Of a DNA stretch of 64,000 bases, positions 53,425 through 61,920 are shown one piece after another. Made by a program: the position numbers and the translations under genes. Under the pieces are notes generated by a model that did not search any database, had not been told where the DNA came from, and saw nothing but the letters and a program-made list of their open reading frames with translations. The DNA lies in NCBI GenBank assembly GCA_963781195.1, contig CAWAEZ010000009.1:372001-436000 (forward strand), in the 5' to 3' direction. Source of the stretch: JAJPKK01 sp963781195. Its GTDB lineage: Bacteria > Pseudomonadota > Alphaproteobacteria > Rhizobiales > Xanthobacteraceae. Position 1 is the stretch's first letter, and every line of letters begins with the position of its first letter.

Positions 53425-54096
53425 TTACGCCGCGACGGCGCCGTGCCGATTGTCCTGGTGCAACGGCTGAGCACGCATCAGGCCGATGCTCGCGATACAA
53501 GCCGGCGCGAGGGCGCCGGTGCGCAGCGCATAAGTCGTCAGGCCGGCATTGGTTCTGATGCCGAGCCGCTGCATCATCTTGTATTTATGGAACGCCACGG
53601 TGCGGTAGGTGATCCCGAGCCGGTGGGCGATGACCTTCATGGGGACGCCGCTCGCCAGCAGTGCGAGCACCTCGCGCTCCCGGGTGGTCAGTTCGGATTC
53701 CTCTTGTGCCGGCACCAGGGAAGGAGCCAGCGCAGGCGCGAGGGACGCTGCCGTCGCGGGCACTCGCGGCTCCTCTGTCTGAGGTTGTGCCGCGACGAGG
53801 CGCACCACGCGCGCCAGCGCGCCGGCGGCTGCGGCATCGTCCGCCCGATGGATGATCTGGGTCCGCGGCAGGCGGCGCATGATCTCGCGGGTGGTGCGGA
53901 ACTCGTCGCGCAGCGACAACGCCGCGTCGACGACCACGACGTCGGGAGCCAACCGGAGCGCTTCGCGCAGCAGCGTTTCAGCGTCGTAGACCACGCCGAC
54001 GACGTCGAACTCCGACGTCAGCATCGCGTGGACCGCCGCCGGGGTCCCTTTCCGGTCGGTCGCCACGATCACCCTTGCCTGCTTTGCCTGATTCAT
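53425..54096 (-). CDS. NarL/LuxR-type regulator with degenerate receiver
   Basis: 223 residues from MNQAKQARVIVATDRKG. The N-terminal ~100 residues resemble a receiver, with an Asp at the right place (DVVVVDAALS). The acidic pair is reduced to one Asp (VATDRKG), and I see no conserved Lys after strand five. An Ala/Pro linker leads to a good LuxR helix-turn-helix (LTTREREVLALLASGVPMKVIAHRLGITYRTVAFH). It probably regulates without ordinary phosphorylation, or by another signal. No kinase gene is adjacent. Confidence 0.85.
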   Translation of the reverse strand: MNQAKQARVIVATDRKGTPAAVHAMLTSEFDVVGVVYDAETLLREALRLAPDVVVVDAALSLRDEFRTTREIMRRLPRTQIIHRADDAAAAGALARVVRLVAAQPQTEEPRVPATAASLAPALAPSLVPAQEESELTTREREVLALLASGVPMKVIAHRLGITYRTVAFHKYKMMQRLGIRTNAGLTTYALRTGALAPACIASIGLMRAQPLHQDNRHGAVAA

Positions 54097-54533
54097 GACA
54101 CGCCCCCACACACGATTAACGCCCGCCCCACGCAGTAACGATTTATTAACTTAAACGAGGGGTAAACGACGTCAATTGGCGATCGCGCGCGCTCTCGAGG
54201 TTTTAGGAAACGGGGTTAACGGGTTTTGAGTTTCGCGATGGCGTTTTACGAAGCCCGCGGATCGCGCGAGGAAACGCGACCTATTTCGCAGCAATGCGAC
54301 GGCGGAGAAATCGATCGGCGTGCAGCTGAAAAACGGCTTGAACAGCGGCGCGCATGCCGCGGCGAGTACCGGGCCTCGCATCGGGCCGTCATCGAGTGCT
54401 GAACTTCGTCGGCACCGGCGCCGCCGCGAGGCAGGCCCGCAGCTGCGCCGCGGACATGCCGCCAAGAGATCGAAGTCGGCCGCCGCCGGTGCTTTGCCGC
54501 CGCGCCGGAATCGGCGGGACGGGCCCTGTCGGA
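54097..54533. other. Intergenic region, possible 54-codon ORF
   Basis: 437 bp between two regulator genes on the minus strand. The left part is AT-rich with TTAA motifs (TTATTAACTTAAAC near 54141-54158), suitable for the LuxR-type gene's promoter. A plus-strand frame at 54238-54402 (MAFYEARGSREETRP...) is short, weakly initiated and has no known match, so I do not call it a gene. Confidence 0.45.
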
Positions 54534-55208
54534 TCAGACCGCGGCGAGGCTCGGCGCGCGGGCGGTGGATACCGGCGCGCGGACCGCGTCGACTGGAAGC
54601 ATTCCCGCGCGCTCGGCAATCAGAACCAGCTCCGCGAGGGTGCGTACCGCGCATTTCTCCATCACCATGTGGCGATGGGCTTTCACCGTGCGCTCCGACG
54701 TCCCCAACTCGTGGGCGATCTGCTTATTGAGGAGGCCGCGGACCACGAGGGCGAACACCTGCCGTTCGCGTGGCGTCAGGCGCGCGACGCGGGCCAGCAT
54801 GGCATCCGTCTGCGCGCTGCGCGCACGCACCCGATCGGCATGTTCGAGCGCGCGGCGGATCGTCTCGAGCAGCCGTTCCTTGGTGACCGGCTTGGTCAGG
54901 AAGTCTTCGGCGCCCGCCTTGATGACCTGCACGCTGGTTTGAATGTCGCCATGGCCGGTCAGGAACACGATCGGCAGCCGATTTCCGAGCTGCGTCAGCC
55001 GGTCCTGGAGCTGCGGCCCCGACAGACCCGAGAGCTGCACGTCGAGAAGGATGCAGTCCGACATGCTGGTCGGCGGCTTTTCCAGCAACTGTTGCGAGGT
55101 TTCGTAAAGCGCGACCCCGTAGCCTGCTGCATTGAGCAGCCGCGCGATGGCGCTGCGAAACGACGAGTCGTCGTCGACGACATGGATGACGTGTGACGCT
55201 TCCTGCAT
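54534..55208 (-). CDS. FixJ/StyR-type response regulator (LuxR family output)
   Basis: 224 residues from MQEASHVIHVVDDDSSF; the longer frame upstream is not protein-like. The receiver is complete: acidic pair VVDDD, phospho-Asp in CILLDVQLSGLSG, Thr in FLTGHGD, Lys in FLTKPVTKERL. The output is a LuxR helix-turn-helix (LTPRERQVFALVVRGLLNKQIAHELGTSERTVKAH). Family members (FixJ, StyR, TodT, NodW) control oxygen, aromatic or symbiosis genes. No kinase gene is adjacent, so its partner lies elsewhere. Confidence 0.9.
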   Translation of the reverse strand: MQEASHVIHVVDDDSSFRSAIARLLNAAGYGVALYETSQQLLEKPPTSMSDCILLDVQLSGLSGPQLQDRLTQLGNRLPIVFLTGHGDIQTSVQVIKAGAEDFLTKPVTKERLLETIRRALEHADRVRARSAQTDAMLARVARLTPRERQVFALVVRGLLNKQIAHELGTSERTVKAHRHMVMEKCAVRTLAELVLIAERAGMLPVDAVRAPVSTARAPSLAAV

Positions 55209-55555
55209 CTGCCCCCTCCAGGGGTGGAAGCCGCCGCGGCAGACGTCGTGCAGTCGAAGAAACCCCGGCGGTTTCTCGCTATACGACGCCCAACAAGTCG
55301 CGAATGCGACGTGCCGTTTTGATACAGGCCCCAACCCCAGTTACCAATAATATACCTCAACTCGAGATAATATTTGAAGGTAAACCTGGGCGCCGAAGCG
55401 TACCGGGCTTTGAAAGGTTAAAAGAGGGTTAATGACGCGGGACGGCAAAAGTGGCGTCGGCCGCCTCGTCGCGATCTGCCGGAGCTGAGAGGCAAGCCTG
55501 ACAGGCCGCGATCGGCCCGACCGCGCGACCTTCACACCTGCCGGACGGATGCGCG
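55209..55555. other. AT-rich intergenic region upstream of the FixJ-like gene
   Basis: 347 bp without a gene. The stretch 55340-55440 is AT-rich with ATAATATA and ATAATATT around a CTCGAG palindrome, and a GTTAAAAGAGGGTTAA motif. It should contain the FixJ-like gene's promoter and the 3' end of the AraC gene. Confidence 0.45.
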
Positions 55556-56023
55556 CTAATTGGCGGCGTGCGCGGCGCCGCCCTGCCCGGCATAGCCGGC
55601 CGGCTCGAGGGACGCCATCTCGAAGGTCGCCGGGTCGAATCCGGTGGAAGGCGCTTCTGCAGCTTCGCGTTCCAGGGCCCGCCGCAGCGTCACCGACGGG
55701 CACTCGCCGAATGCGGAGCGGTAATCGACCGAGAACCGCCCGAGCTCGAGGAAGCCGAACTGCATGGCAACTTCGGTGACCGTTCCGCGCCGCGCACCGG
55801 CGGCCATCAGCGCCTGGCGCGCCTGGGTCATGCGAAACCCGCGCAGGTAGCGGTAGGGGGAGACGCCGTGAACCTTGCGGAATGCATTGCGGAGGGTGCG
55901 CTCGCTCACCGCGGCGGCGCGGCAGAGGTCGTTCACATGCAGCTGCTCGCCGCGGTCGGTGCGGAGGAGATCTTCGATGCGGCCAACGATCTGATGATAC
56001 CGCTGGCCGTGTTGGAACCCCAT
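55556..56023 (-). CDS. Short AraC-family transcriptional regulator (DNA-binding domain only)
   Basis: 155 residues from MGFQHGQRYHQIVGRI, with an AGGGG ribosome-binding site; an upstream start at 56095 would add 24 residues of unconvincing sequence. Both AraC helix-turn-helix units are seen (VNDLCRAAAVSERTLRNAF and VTEVAMQFGFLELGRFSVDYR). The usual ~150-residue N-terminal sensor domain is missing, and there is no room for it before the next gene. It is either a natural stand-alone regulator or a truncated one. It may control the dioxygenase cluster upstream. Confidence 0.85.
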   Translation of the reverse strand: MGFQHGQRYHQIVGRIEDLLRTDRGEQLHVNDLCRAAAVSERTLRNAFRKVHGVSPYRYLRGFRMTQARQALMAAGARRGTVTEVAMQFGFLELGRFSVDYRSAFGECPSVTLRRALEREAAEAPSTGFDPATFEMASLEPAGYAGQGGAAHAAN

Positions 56024-56260
56024 GGGAAACCCCTGCTGGACGCTGCGCCGAGCCCTGAAAGGAGCTGCTGCCGGTGCAATGCTGCCAGGCGACATTAAGT
56101 CATCGGGCGCCAGCCAAAATTGTTCTTAGGGGCAGGAATGCCTTCCCTAGGTATAATAAGGCGGCCGCGCGTCGGGGCGCAGCCAAGGACAGTCGAGGCC
56201 TAGCGCCGAGCAGCGCAGACGGCCGGTCGGGCGACGAGGGCCGTCACGGCCCCGACGCGG

Positions 56261-56683
56261 TCAGGCTCCCGGGTCGAGGACGCGCTCCATCACCGCGACC
56301 ACGTCAAAGCCCGCAGCATTGGCGCGGCTCACGATTTCGGCCAGCGGCCGCTTGCCGGCTTCGGAGAGCGACCACAGGGTCGCGCAGCGCGTGCCGGAGC
56401 GGCAATAGGCGAGCACCGGCTTCGGCAGTTCCGCGACCAGCGCCGCGAACTCCCGGGCGTCCTCGATGGTGACACCGCCGGACCGGACCGGCTGCCACCG
56501 CCATGCCAGTCCTTGTGCCTTCACCGCGGCTTCGATGTCGCCGCAGCAGGGTTGATCGGTCGATTCCCCGTCCGGCCGGTTGCAGATCACGGCGCGGAAT
56601 CCGGCGGCGGCGATGTCGCGCAGCTCCGCAGCGTCAATCTGCGGCGAGACCGACAGCTCATCGGTGATTTTTCGGATGTCCAT
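56261..56683 (-). CDS. TIGR01244/DUF442-family phosphatase-like protein
   Basis: 140 residues from MDIRKITDELSVSPQID. The ICNRPDGESTDQP segment and the Cys loop YCRSGTRCA are typical of this family, a dual-specificity-phosphatase-like fold often linked to sulfur or beta-lactamase-like proteins. Relatives are annotated as sulfurtransferase-type or BLH phosphatase domains; the activity is not established. It is a single-domain protein. It lies ~185 bp from the TctC-like gene on the same strand. Confidence 0.85.
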   Translation of the reverse strand: MDIRKITDELSVSPQIDAAELRDIAAAGFRAVICNRPDGESTDQPCCGDIEAAVKAQGLAWRWQPVRSGGVTIEDAREFAALVAELPKPVLAYCRSGTRCATLWSLSEAGKRPLAEIVSRANAAGFDVVAVMERVLDPGA

Positions 56684-56868
56684 GTCCCACTCTCCCGCAA
56701 CCCCGTTCGCCGCCCACGCACCGAGCCGGCACCAAACCGGCATCGCACCAGCAATGCGCCCGGCGGCGGCCCGGTCTTTACCCCCCGGGCCTCCCGATCT
56801 CAAGTGTGCTCCAGGGCTCGCACAAGCTTCGCGCGCGTCGTTGACCCTCAGCGCCTGACTGTCCTGTT

Positions 56869-57855
56869 CTATTGGCCGCCGGCGGCCTTGATCAGCTTCC
56901 CGTTGGCCACGATCTCGTCGGCGACCAGCCGGTCTATTTCCGCCGGCGTCAGGGGCATCGGATAGACGGCGAGTTGCCGCAGCTTTTCCTGCATCTGCGG
57001 GCTCGCCAGGAGCTTGGTGCCGGCGGCATGGAATTTTTCCACGATGGCGCGCGGCGTCTTCGCCGGCATGAACACGCCGTACCAGATCGTGGTGTCGCTC
57101 TCGCGATAGCCGGCCTCGAGCGAGGTCGGCACGTCCGGCAGATCCGGCATCCGGTTCGGCGTGCTCACCACCAGCGCCAGCACCCGGCCATCGCGGATGA
57201 GCGGAAGCGCGGTCGAGATCGGGCAGAAATAGAAATCGATGCGGCCGCCGAGCACATCGGTCAACGCCTCGGCGCCCCCCTTGTAGGGGATGTGCACGGC
57301 CTCGAACCCGGCGCTGACCCGGAACCGCTCCGCGCTCATATGGGTCGCGGTGCCGACGCCGGCCGAACCGTAATTGGCGGTGCCGCGCCGGGCCTTGGCG
57401 AAGGCGACGAAATCCTGGACGGTTTTCCAGCCCTTCGACGGCGAGACGATCAGGACGTTGGCGTTCTGGCCGATCATCAGCGCGCCGACGAGGTCCTTTG
57501 CCGTATCGTACGGCGTGTTCGGCACGAACCACGGCGCGATGGTATGGGCCGAGGAATTGGCGAGGATCGTGTAGCCGTCGGGTTCGGCGCGCACCACCGC
57601 GCCGACGCCCAGGGTGCCGCCGGCGCCGCCGCGGTTCTCGATCACGATCGGCTGCCCCAGTTCCATGGCGAGCAGGTCGAACACCGCGCGGGGCACCACA
57701 TCGGTCGCGCTGCCGGCGCCGAACGGGATGTAGGCCTTGATCGGTTTGACGGGCCACGCCGTGGGATCCGGCGCCTGGGCCGAGGCGGCCGCGACATAGC
57801 TCAAAACGGCGGCGAGGATCACCATCGGCCGGCCGCACATCATCATGATTTTCAT
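56869..57855 (-). CDS. Tripartite tricarboxylate transporter substrate-binding protein (TctC/Bug family)
   Basis: 328 residues from MKIMMMCGRPMVILAAVL, with GGAAATAAC before the ATG. The signal peptide ends near ASAQA. Family marks are WPVKPIKAYIPFGAGSATDVVPR, GQPIVIENRGGAGGTLG, PDGYTIL and GVGTATHMSAERF. These proteins catch carboxylates or aromatic acids and deliver them to TctA/TctB permeases. No tctA or tctB gene is adjacent. It lies ~250 bp after the intradiol dioxygenase gene. Confidence 0.9.
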   Translation of the reverse strand: MKIMMMCGRPMVILAAVLSYVAAASAQAPDPTAWPVKPIKAYIPFGAGSATDVVPRAVFDLLAMELGQPIVIENRGGAGGTLGVGAVVRAEPDGYTILANSSAHTIAPWFVPNTPYDTAKDLVGALMIGQNANVLIVSPSKGWKTVQDFVAFAKARRGTANYGSAGVGTATHMSAERFRVSAGFEAVHIPYKGGAEALTDVLGGRIDFYFCPISTALPLIRDGRVLALVVSTPNRMPDLPDVPTSLEAGYRESDTTIWYGVFMPAKTPRAIVEKFHAAGTKLLASPQMQEKLRQLAVYPMPLTPAEIDRLVADEIVANGKLIKAAGGQ

Positions 57856-58106
57856 GTTATTTCCGAGCATCCGCGTGTTCGACCGCCGGGGCGTGGCGTT
57901 TGCCGCGACCGGGCGCAAGGCCGGATCATCCCGGCGCCCACTCTGTCACGGCAAGGGCCATGCCAGTTGCCGGGAGCCGGCCACCCGGCTGTTTCCGCAG
58001 CATGACATCGGCGCGCCCCGCCGTCAGCGGTCGCGCGCCGGTTGCGGCGAAAAGTCCCCGGCCTCTCGGCAGCAGCCGGAGGCGGCTAGGCCTTGGCCGG
58101 AGGCGA

Positions 58107-58982
58107 CTAGGCCGCCGCCGCCTGCGCCTTCGGCTGCAGCACGAAGTCGTAGGCGATCGTGTAGAATTTGGTGTCGACCTTGTCGCCGTTGGGGGCGACG
58201 CCGGGCGGATGCTCGACGAAATCGACGATCAGCGGCGCCTTCACCCCGTAGACCACATCGGTCTCGATGTAGGGGCAGCCGCGCTGGAACAGGTGGGTGA
58301 CCACCCGGCGGAAGCCCGGCGCCTCGACACAGAAGTGGATGTGGGCAGGACGCATCTCCGAGATTTCGGTGTGCTCGACCAGATCGCCGACCGGGCCGTC
58401 CATCGGAATCGAATAGCCGATCGGCGCCACCGTGCGCAGCGAATAGGTGCCGTCCGGCTTGCTGTGGAACACGCCGCGCATCCACGGCTCGGTCACGTCG
58501 CGCTGGGCCTCGTAGAGCCCCTCCCCGTCGGTCTGCCACAGGTCGAGGGTCGCATTGGCGACCGGCCGGCCGTCGAGCCCGCGCACTGTTCCGGTGATGA
58601 AGCAGGGAATGCCGGGGCATTTCTCCGCCATGTTGGCGCCGTCGGCGAACGCCGGCGCATTGGGGATATGAAAGGGACCTTCCACCGTGGTCGGCGTCGC
58701 GCCGGTCTCGAGACGGTGATTGAGAGAGTCGACCAGCATGCTGACACCCATCACGTCGGAGAACAGGATGAACTCCTGGCGCTTGTCGTCGCACTTTTTG
58801 CCGACCGCGGTGAGGAAGCCGATTGCGGTCTCCCACTCGGCCTGGGTGGGCTCGATGTCCTTCACGAAAGCATGGAGATGCTTGATGAACGACTGCATCA
58901 CCTGGCGCAGCCGGGGATCCGGCACCGCCTTCCAACGATCGAGAACGACATCGGTCAGATTCTGCTCGGTCACATAGGGCAT
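58107..58982 (-). CDS. Intradiol ring-cleavage dioxygenase (hydroxyquinol/catechol 1,2-dioxygenase type)
   Basis: 291 residues. It has the N-terminal helical domain (RQVMQSFIKHLHAFVKDIEP) and the catalytic beta domain. The iron ligands Tyr (GLYEAQ), Tyr (GYSIPMDGPVG) and His/His (RPAHIHFCVEAPGF) are all present. The GPFHIPNAP segment and the length fit hydroxyquinol 1,2-dioxygenase best, which opens benzene-1,2,4-triol to maleylacetate; catechol is the alternative. No maleylacetate reductase gene is in the window. It is in a minus-strand run with a MetE-like and a binding-protein gene. Confidence 0.9.
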   Translation of the reverse strand: MPYVTEQNLTDVVLDRWKAVPDPRLRQVMQSFIKHLHAFVKDIEPTQAEWETAIGFLTAVGKKCDDKRQEFILFSDVMGVSMLVDSLNHRLETGATPTTVEGPFHIPNAPAFADGANMAEKCPGIPCFITGTVRGLDGRPVANATLDLWQTDGEGLYEAQRDVTEPWMRGVFHSKPDGTYSLRTVAPIGYSIPMDGPVGDLVEHTEISEMRPAHIHFCVEAPGFRRVVTHLFQRGCPYIETDVVYGVKAPLIVDFVEHPPGVAPNGDKVDTKFYTIAYDFVLQPKAQAAAA

Positions 58983-59016
58983 GGATCTCTCCTAGAGCGC
59001 TTGGAGTCTCGATCTA

Positions 59017-60036
59017 TTATTGCCGAATTTCCTGCCGCACCATGCGGGCGCCGTCCACCATGGCCTTCATCTTACCGTAGGCCACGGCACGGGGCAGATA
59101 TTTCATGCCGCAGTCCGGCGCAATGACGAGCCGATCCGCCGGCACATGGGGGAGCGCCGCACGGATGCGGCCGGCGACCGTTTCTGGGCTTTCGACGGTC
59201 ATGTCGGAGAGGTCGATGACGCCGAGGATAATGGTCTTGGAGGGCAGCTTCCTCAGGATCGCGAGGTCGAGATGGGGCTGGGCCGCCTCGATGGAAATCT
59301 GCTGGGCGGCGGATTTCTCGAGCTCGGCGAGAAACGAATAGCCGCTCGGCTTGTCGTGGACGACCGCGGCATAGCCGAAGCACAGATGCACGGCGACGGC
59401 ACCGCCGACGCCGGCAAGCGCGCGATTGAGCGCATCGAGCCCATAAGCCCGCGCCTGGTCGGGGAACTGCTGCATCCACGGCTCGTCGAGCTGGACGACG
59501 TCGGCACCGGCCGCGAACAGGTCCTTGATCTCGGCATTCACCGCGTCGGCGAAGGCCATCGCGACCGCGGCCTCGTCGCCGTAGTGGTCGTCCTGGGCCT
59601 GGCGGCTCATGGTGAAAGGCCCCGGCACCGTCGCCTTGATCTTGCGATCGGTGTTGGCCCGCAACAGGGCGACGTCGCGCACCTCGACCGGGGCGCGGCG
59701 CCGGATCTCGCCGACGATGCGCGGCACCGGCAGCTTGCGCCCGATGCGGCTCATGGCGAGCCCGGGATTGTCGATGTCGATGCCTTCGAGCGCGGTGGCG
59801 AAGTGATTGGAATAGCTCTCGCGCCGCTGCTCGCCGTCGCTGACGATGTCGATGCCGGCACGCTCCTGATCGCGGATCGCGAGCAGCGTCGCATCGTCCT
59901 GGGCAGCCTGCAAATGGTCATCGCCGACCAGCCAGAGGTCGCGGGCACGCAGCCGCGGCACCTGCTTCGACAGCTTGGCGCGATCGATCAGCCAATCCGG
60001 CTGCGGATAGGAGCCAACGAGACAGGTCGGCAGCAT
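59017..60036 (-). CDS. MetE-like zinc methyltransferase-fold protein, third copy
   Basis: 339 residues, starting MLPTCLVGSYPQPDWLID. This is the C-terminal-domain-only MetE/UROD fold. Zinc ligands appear as VHLCFG and APDCGMKYLPRAVA, and the family strand DIVSDGEQRRESY is clear. It is complete and not frameshifted, and diverged from the pair at 1480-3697. Family members range from methionine synthase to 2-hydroxypropyl-CoM lyase, so methyl or alkyl transfer to a thiol is the safe prediction. It starts 52 bp after the binding-protein stop and is 34 bp before the dioxygenase start, so the three genes look like one operon. Confidence 0.88.
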   Translation of the reverse strand: MLPTCLVGSYPQPDWLIDRAKLSKQVPRLRARDLWLVGDDHLQAAQDDATLLAIRDQERAGIDIVSDGEQRRESYSNHFATALEGIDIDNPGLAMSRIGRKLPVPRIVGEIRRRAPVEVRDVALLRANTDRKIKATVPGPFTMSRQAQDDHYGDEAAVAMAFADAVNAEIKDLFAAGADVVQLDEPWMQQFPDQARAYGLDALNRALAGVGGAVAVHLCFGYAAVVHDKPSGYSFLAELEKSAAQQISIEAAQPHLDLAILRKLPSKTIILGVIDLSDMTVESPETVAGRIRAALPHVPADRLVIAPDCGMKYLPRAVAYGKMKAMVDGARMVRQEIRQ

Positions 60037-60088
60037 GGGAACCTCATATCATCATGGCGCGCGACGCCATCCGGCTCGCGGGTATCGC

Positions 60089-61018
60089 TTACTCCACCGG
60101 TGCGGCGAACGCAGCAAACTGCGTCGCCACCACCTGCTCGTAGGGAAGGTCGCCCTGGAGCAGGCCGAGGTCGCGGGTAAAGCCGTTCATGCCGCGCACG
60201 AATTCCGGGCTGATGCGGGCGTCGTAATAGGGCAGGTCGCGGCGGATCAGCTCGGCGATCAGCTCGGCCTCGGTGGCAGGAAACAGCTTGCGGCCGACCG
60301 CGGTGGCGAGGCCGAGGTCCTCCTTGAGCGCCGCGTGGGTGCGCACGATGGCGCGCACCGCCGCCGCCGCCACATCCGGGGTCTGCGCAATCAGACGGTC
60401 GGTCGCGGCCATCGACGCCATCGTATAGTTGAAGCAGGGCTTGGGGCCGTCGCCGCGGCGAACGTCAAGCACCACGGTGCCGACGCCGCGCTGCACGGCG
60501 ACTTCGGCTCCCATGCCGTTCGCCCAGAAGCCGTCGATCTTGCCGTCCTCCAGCGCCTTGGCCGCGGTGACGCCGAAATTCACTCCGGCGGCGAGAGCGC
60601 CCGGCACCGGCGCGATCGTCACGCCGTCGCGGGCGAGATCGATGCCCGCTTCGATGAGGAGGCGGCGCAGGCCCATCTCGACCCACGGCGCGGCACCGAT
60701 GCTGCGGCCCTTCACGGCGCCGATGTCGCCGCGCTTGATGCCGAGATCGCTGCGCATCACCAGGAACCAGTACATCCCCTGGGCCTGGGCGCAGATGAGC
60801 TTGGCGCCCTGCCACTGCGGAAACGCCGCCAGCGCGGAATGGGCGGAACCGCCGACGAAATCGACGGCGCCGTCACGTAACGCCATGTAGGCCTTGTCGA
60901 CCGGAAAGATCAGCTCGACCTCGACGTCGATCCCCTCCTCCCGGTAGAAGCCGAGCTCCGCCGCGGCGATCGCCGGGAAGTACGAGTTCGAGATCATGTC
61001 GGGGACAGCGAGTTTCAT
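60089..61018 (-). CDS. NMT1/SsuA-like solute-binding domain protein without signal peptide
   Basis: 309 residues from MKLAVPDMISNSYFPAIAAAELGFYREEGIDVE, which begins directly in the first strand and helix of the binding fold. Further segments are DGAVDFVGGSAHSALAAF, GRSIGAAPWVEMGLRRLL and EDGKIDGFWANG. There is no Sec signal or lipobox, and the stretch before the ATG does not encode one. The protein is therefore predicted cytoplasmic, as for THI5-like enzymes, or uses a missed start. It is first in the operon with the MetE-like and dioxygenase genes. Confidence 0.85.
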   Translation of the reverse strand: MKLAVPDMISNSYFPAIAAAELGFYREEGIDVEVELIFPVDKAYMALRDGAVDFVGGSAHSALAAFPQWQGAKLICAQAQGMYWFLVMRSDLGIKRGDIGAVKGRSIGAAPWVEMGLRRLLIEAGIDLARDGVTIAPVPGALAAGVNFGVTAAKALEDGKIDGFWANGMGAEVAVQRGVGTVVLDVRRGDGPKPCFNYTMASMAATDRLIAQTPDVAAAAVRAIVRTHAALKEDLGLATAVGRKLFPATEAELIAELIRRDLPYYDARISPEFVRGMNGFTRDLGLLQGDLPYEQVVATQFAAFAAPVE

Positions 61019-61247
61019 GGCATGGCATTCTTGAATGGGAGGACTCGCGTTCGAATACACGCCCGGCCCGCGACAACGCCAGCGTTTTTTGCGGCGGCTC
61101 TGCCCACCACGGGCTTCCCATCACGGGCTTCCCATCACGGGGTGAATCGCGCCACGGCCATGACGGACCGGAACCGCTCGCCCCGGCAGGACCAGAGCCC
61201 TCCCGAGGGGGCGGGCGCCCAAGGGGCGGCCGCAGCGGTCGGCCGCG

Positions 61248-61865
61248 CTACCTGACGAAGCTGAGATAGGACGCCAGGGCGTCGATCTGCTCCGGCGGCA
61301 GCTTGCTGGCGATCCGCGGCATCGGCGGCGGCGCGGCGGCATGATAGCCTTCGCCCCACTGCGCCAGCCGCCGTCGCAGGTATTCGTAGGACAGGCCGCC
61401 CAGCCGCGGAATGTCGCGGATTCCCTCGGCGTTGGGGCCGTGGCAGGCCGCGCACGGCACGATGTTCATCTCGGGGATTCCCTCGAAATAGATGTCGCGG
61501 CCGATGCCCGCGAGCTCCCTCACCCCGTCATTGGCGGCCTTGGGCCGCAGCATCGAAAAATACATCGCGAGATCGCGCGCGGTCTGGCCGTCCAGGTTTG
61601 CCGCGGCGCCCCACATGTATTGCTGGGACAGCGGGTTGTCTCGCGCATGGGTGTGGAAGTCGAGCAGCTGGTTCGCGAGGTATTGGTGCCGCTGACCGGC
61701 GATTTCCGGTGCGGGCCCAAACCCGTGGGCCGACGTGCCGTGGCACCAGGTGCAATTGCGAACCGCGGCCGGCGTCCCGTCTCCGGCGACAGCCAGCCCC
61801 GCGAACGACACGATCGCCACAAGGACGATCGTCAACCGCGCGATGGTGAGCCTGGTCGATCTCAT
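61248..61865 (-). CDS. Di-heme cytochrome c (c4-like)
   Basis: 205 residues. A signal peptide (LTIVLVAIVSFAGLAVAG) is followed by two haem motifs, CTWCH and CAACH, each in a c4-type domain with a following axial Met candidate (second domain MPRIASKL). It is a periplasmic electron carrier. It is a paralogue of the next gene upstream: both share the GIPExNxxxCAACHGP segment and a similar ending. It lies 55 bp downstream of that gene. Confidence 0.9.
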   Translation of the reverse strand: MRSTRLTIARLTIVLVAIVSFAGLAVAGDGTPAAVRNCTWCHGTSAHGFGPAPEIAGQRHQYLANQLLDFHTHARDNPLSQQYMWGAAANLDGQTARDLAMYFSMLRPKAANDGVRELAGIGRDIYFEGIPEMNIVPCAACHGPNAEGIRDIPRLGGLSYEYLRRRLAQWGEGYHAAAPPPMPRIASKLPPEQIDALASYLSFVR

Positions 61866-61920
61866 GGCCTGCGTTTCCATCATTGCTGCCGCCGCAAGAC
61901 CGTCGGCGGCGCAGGAAAAG

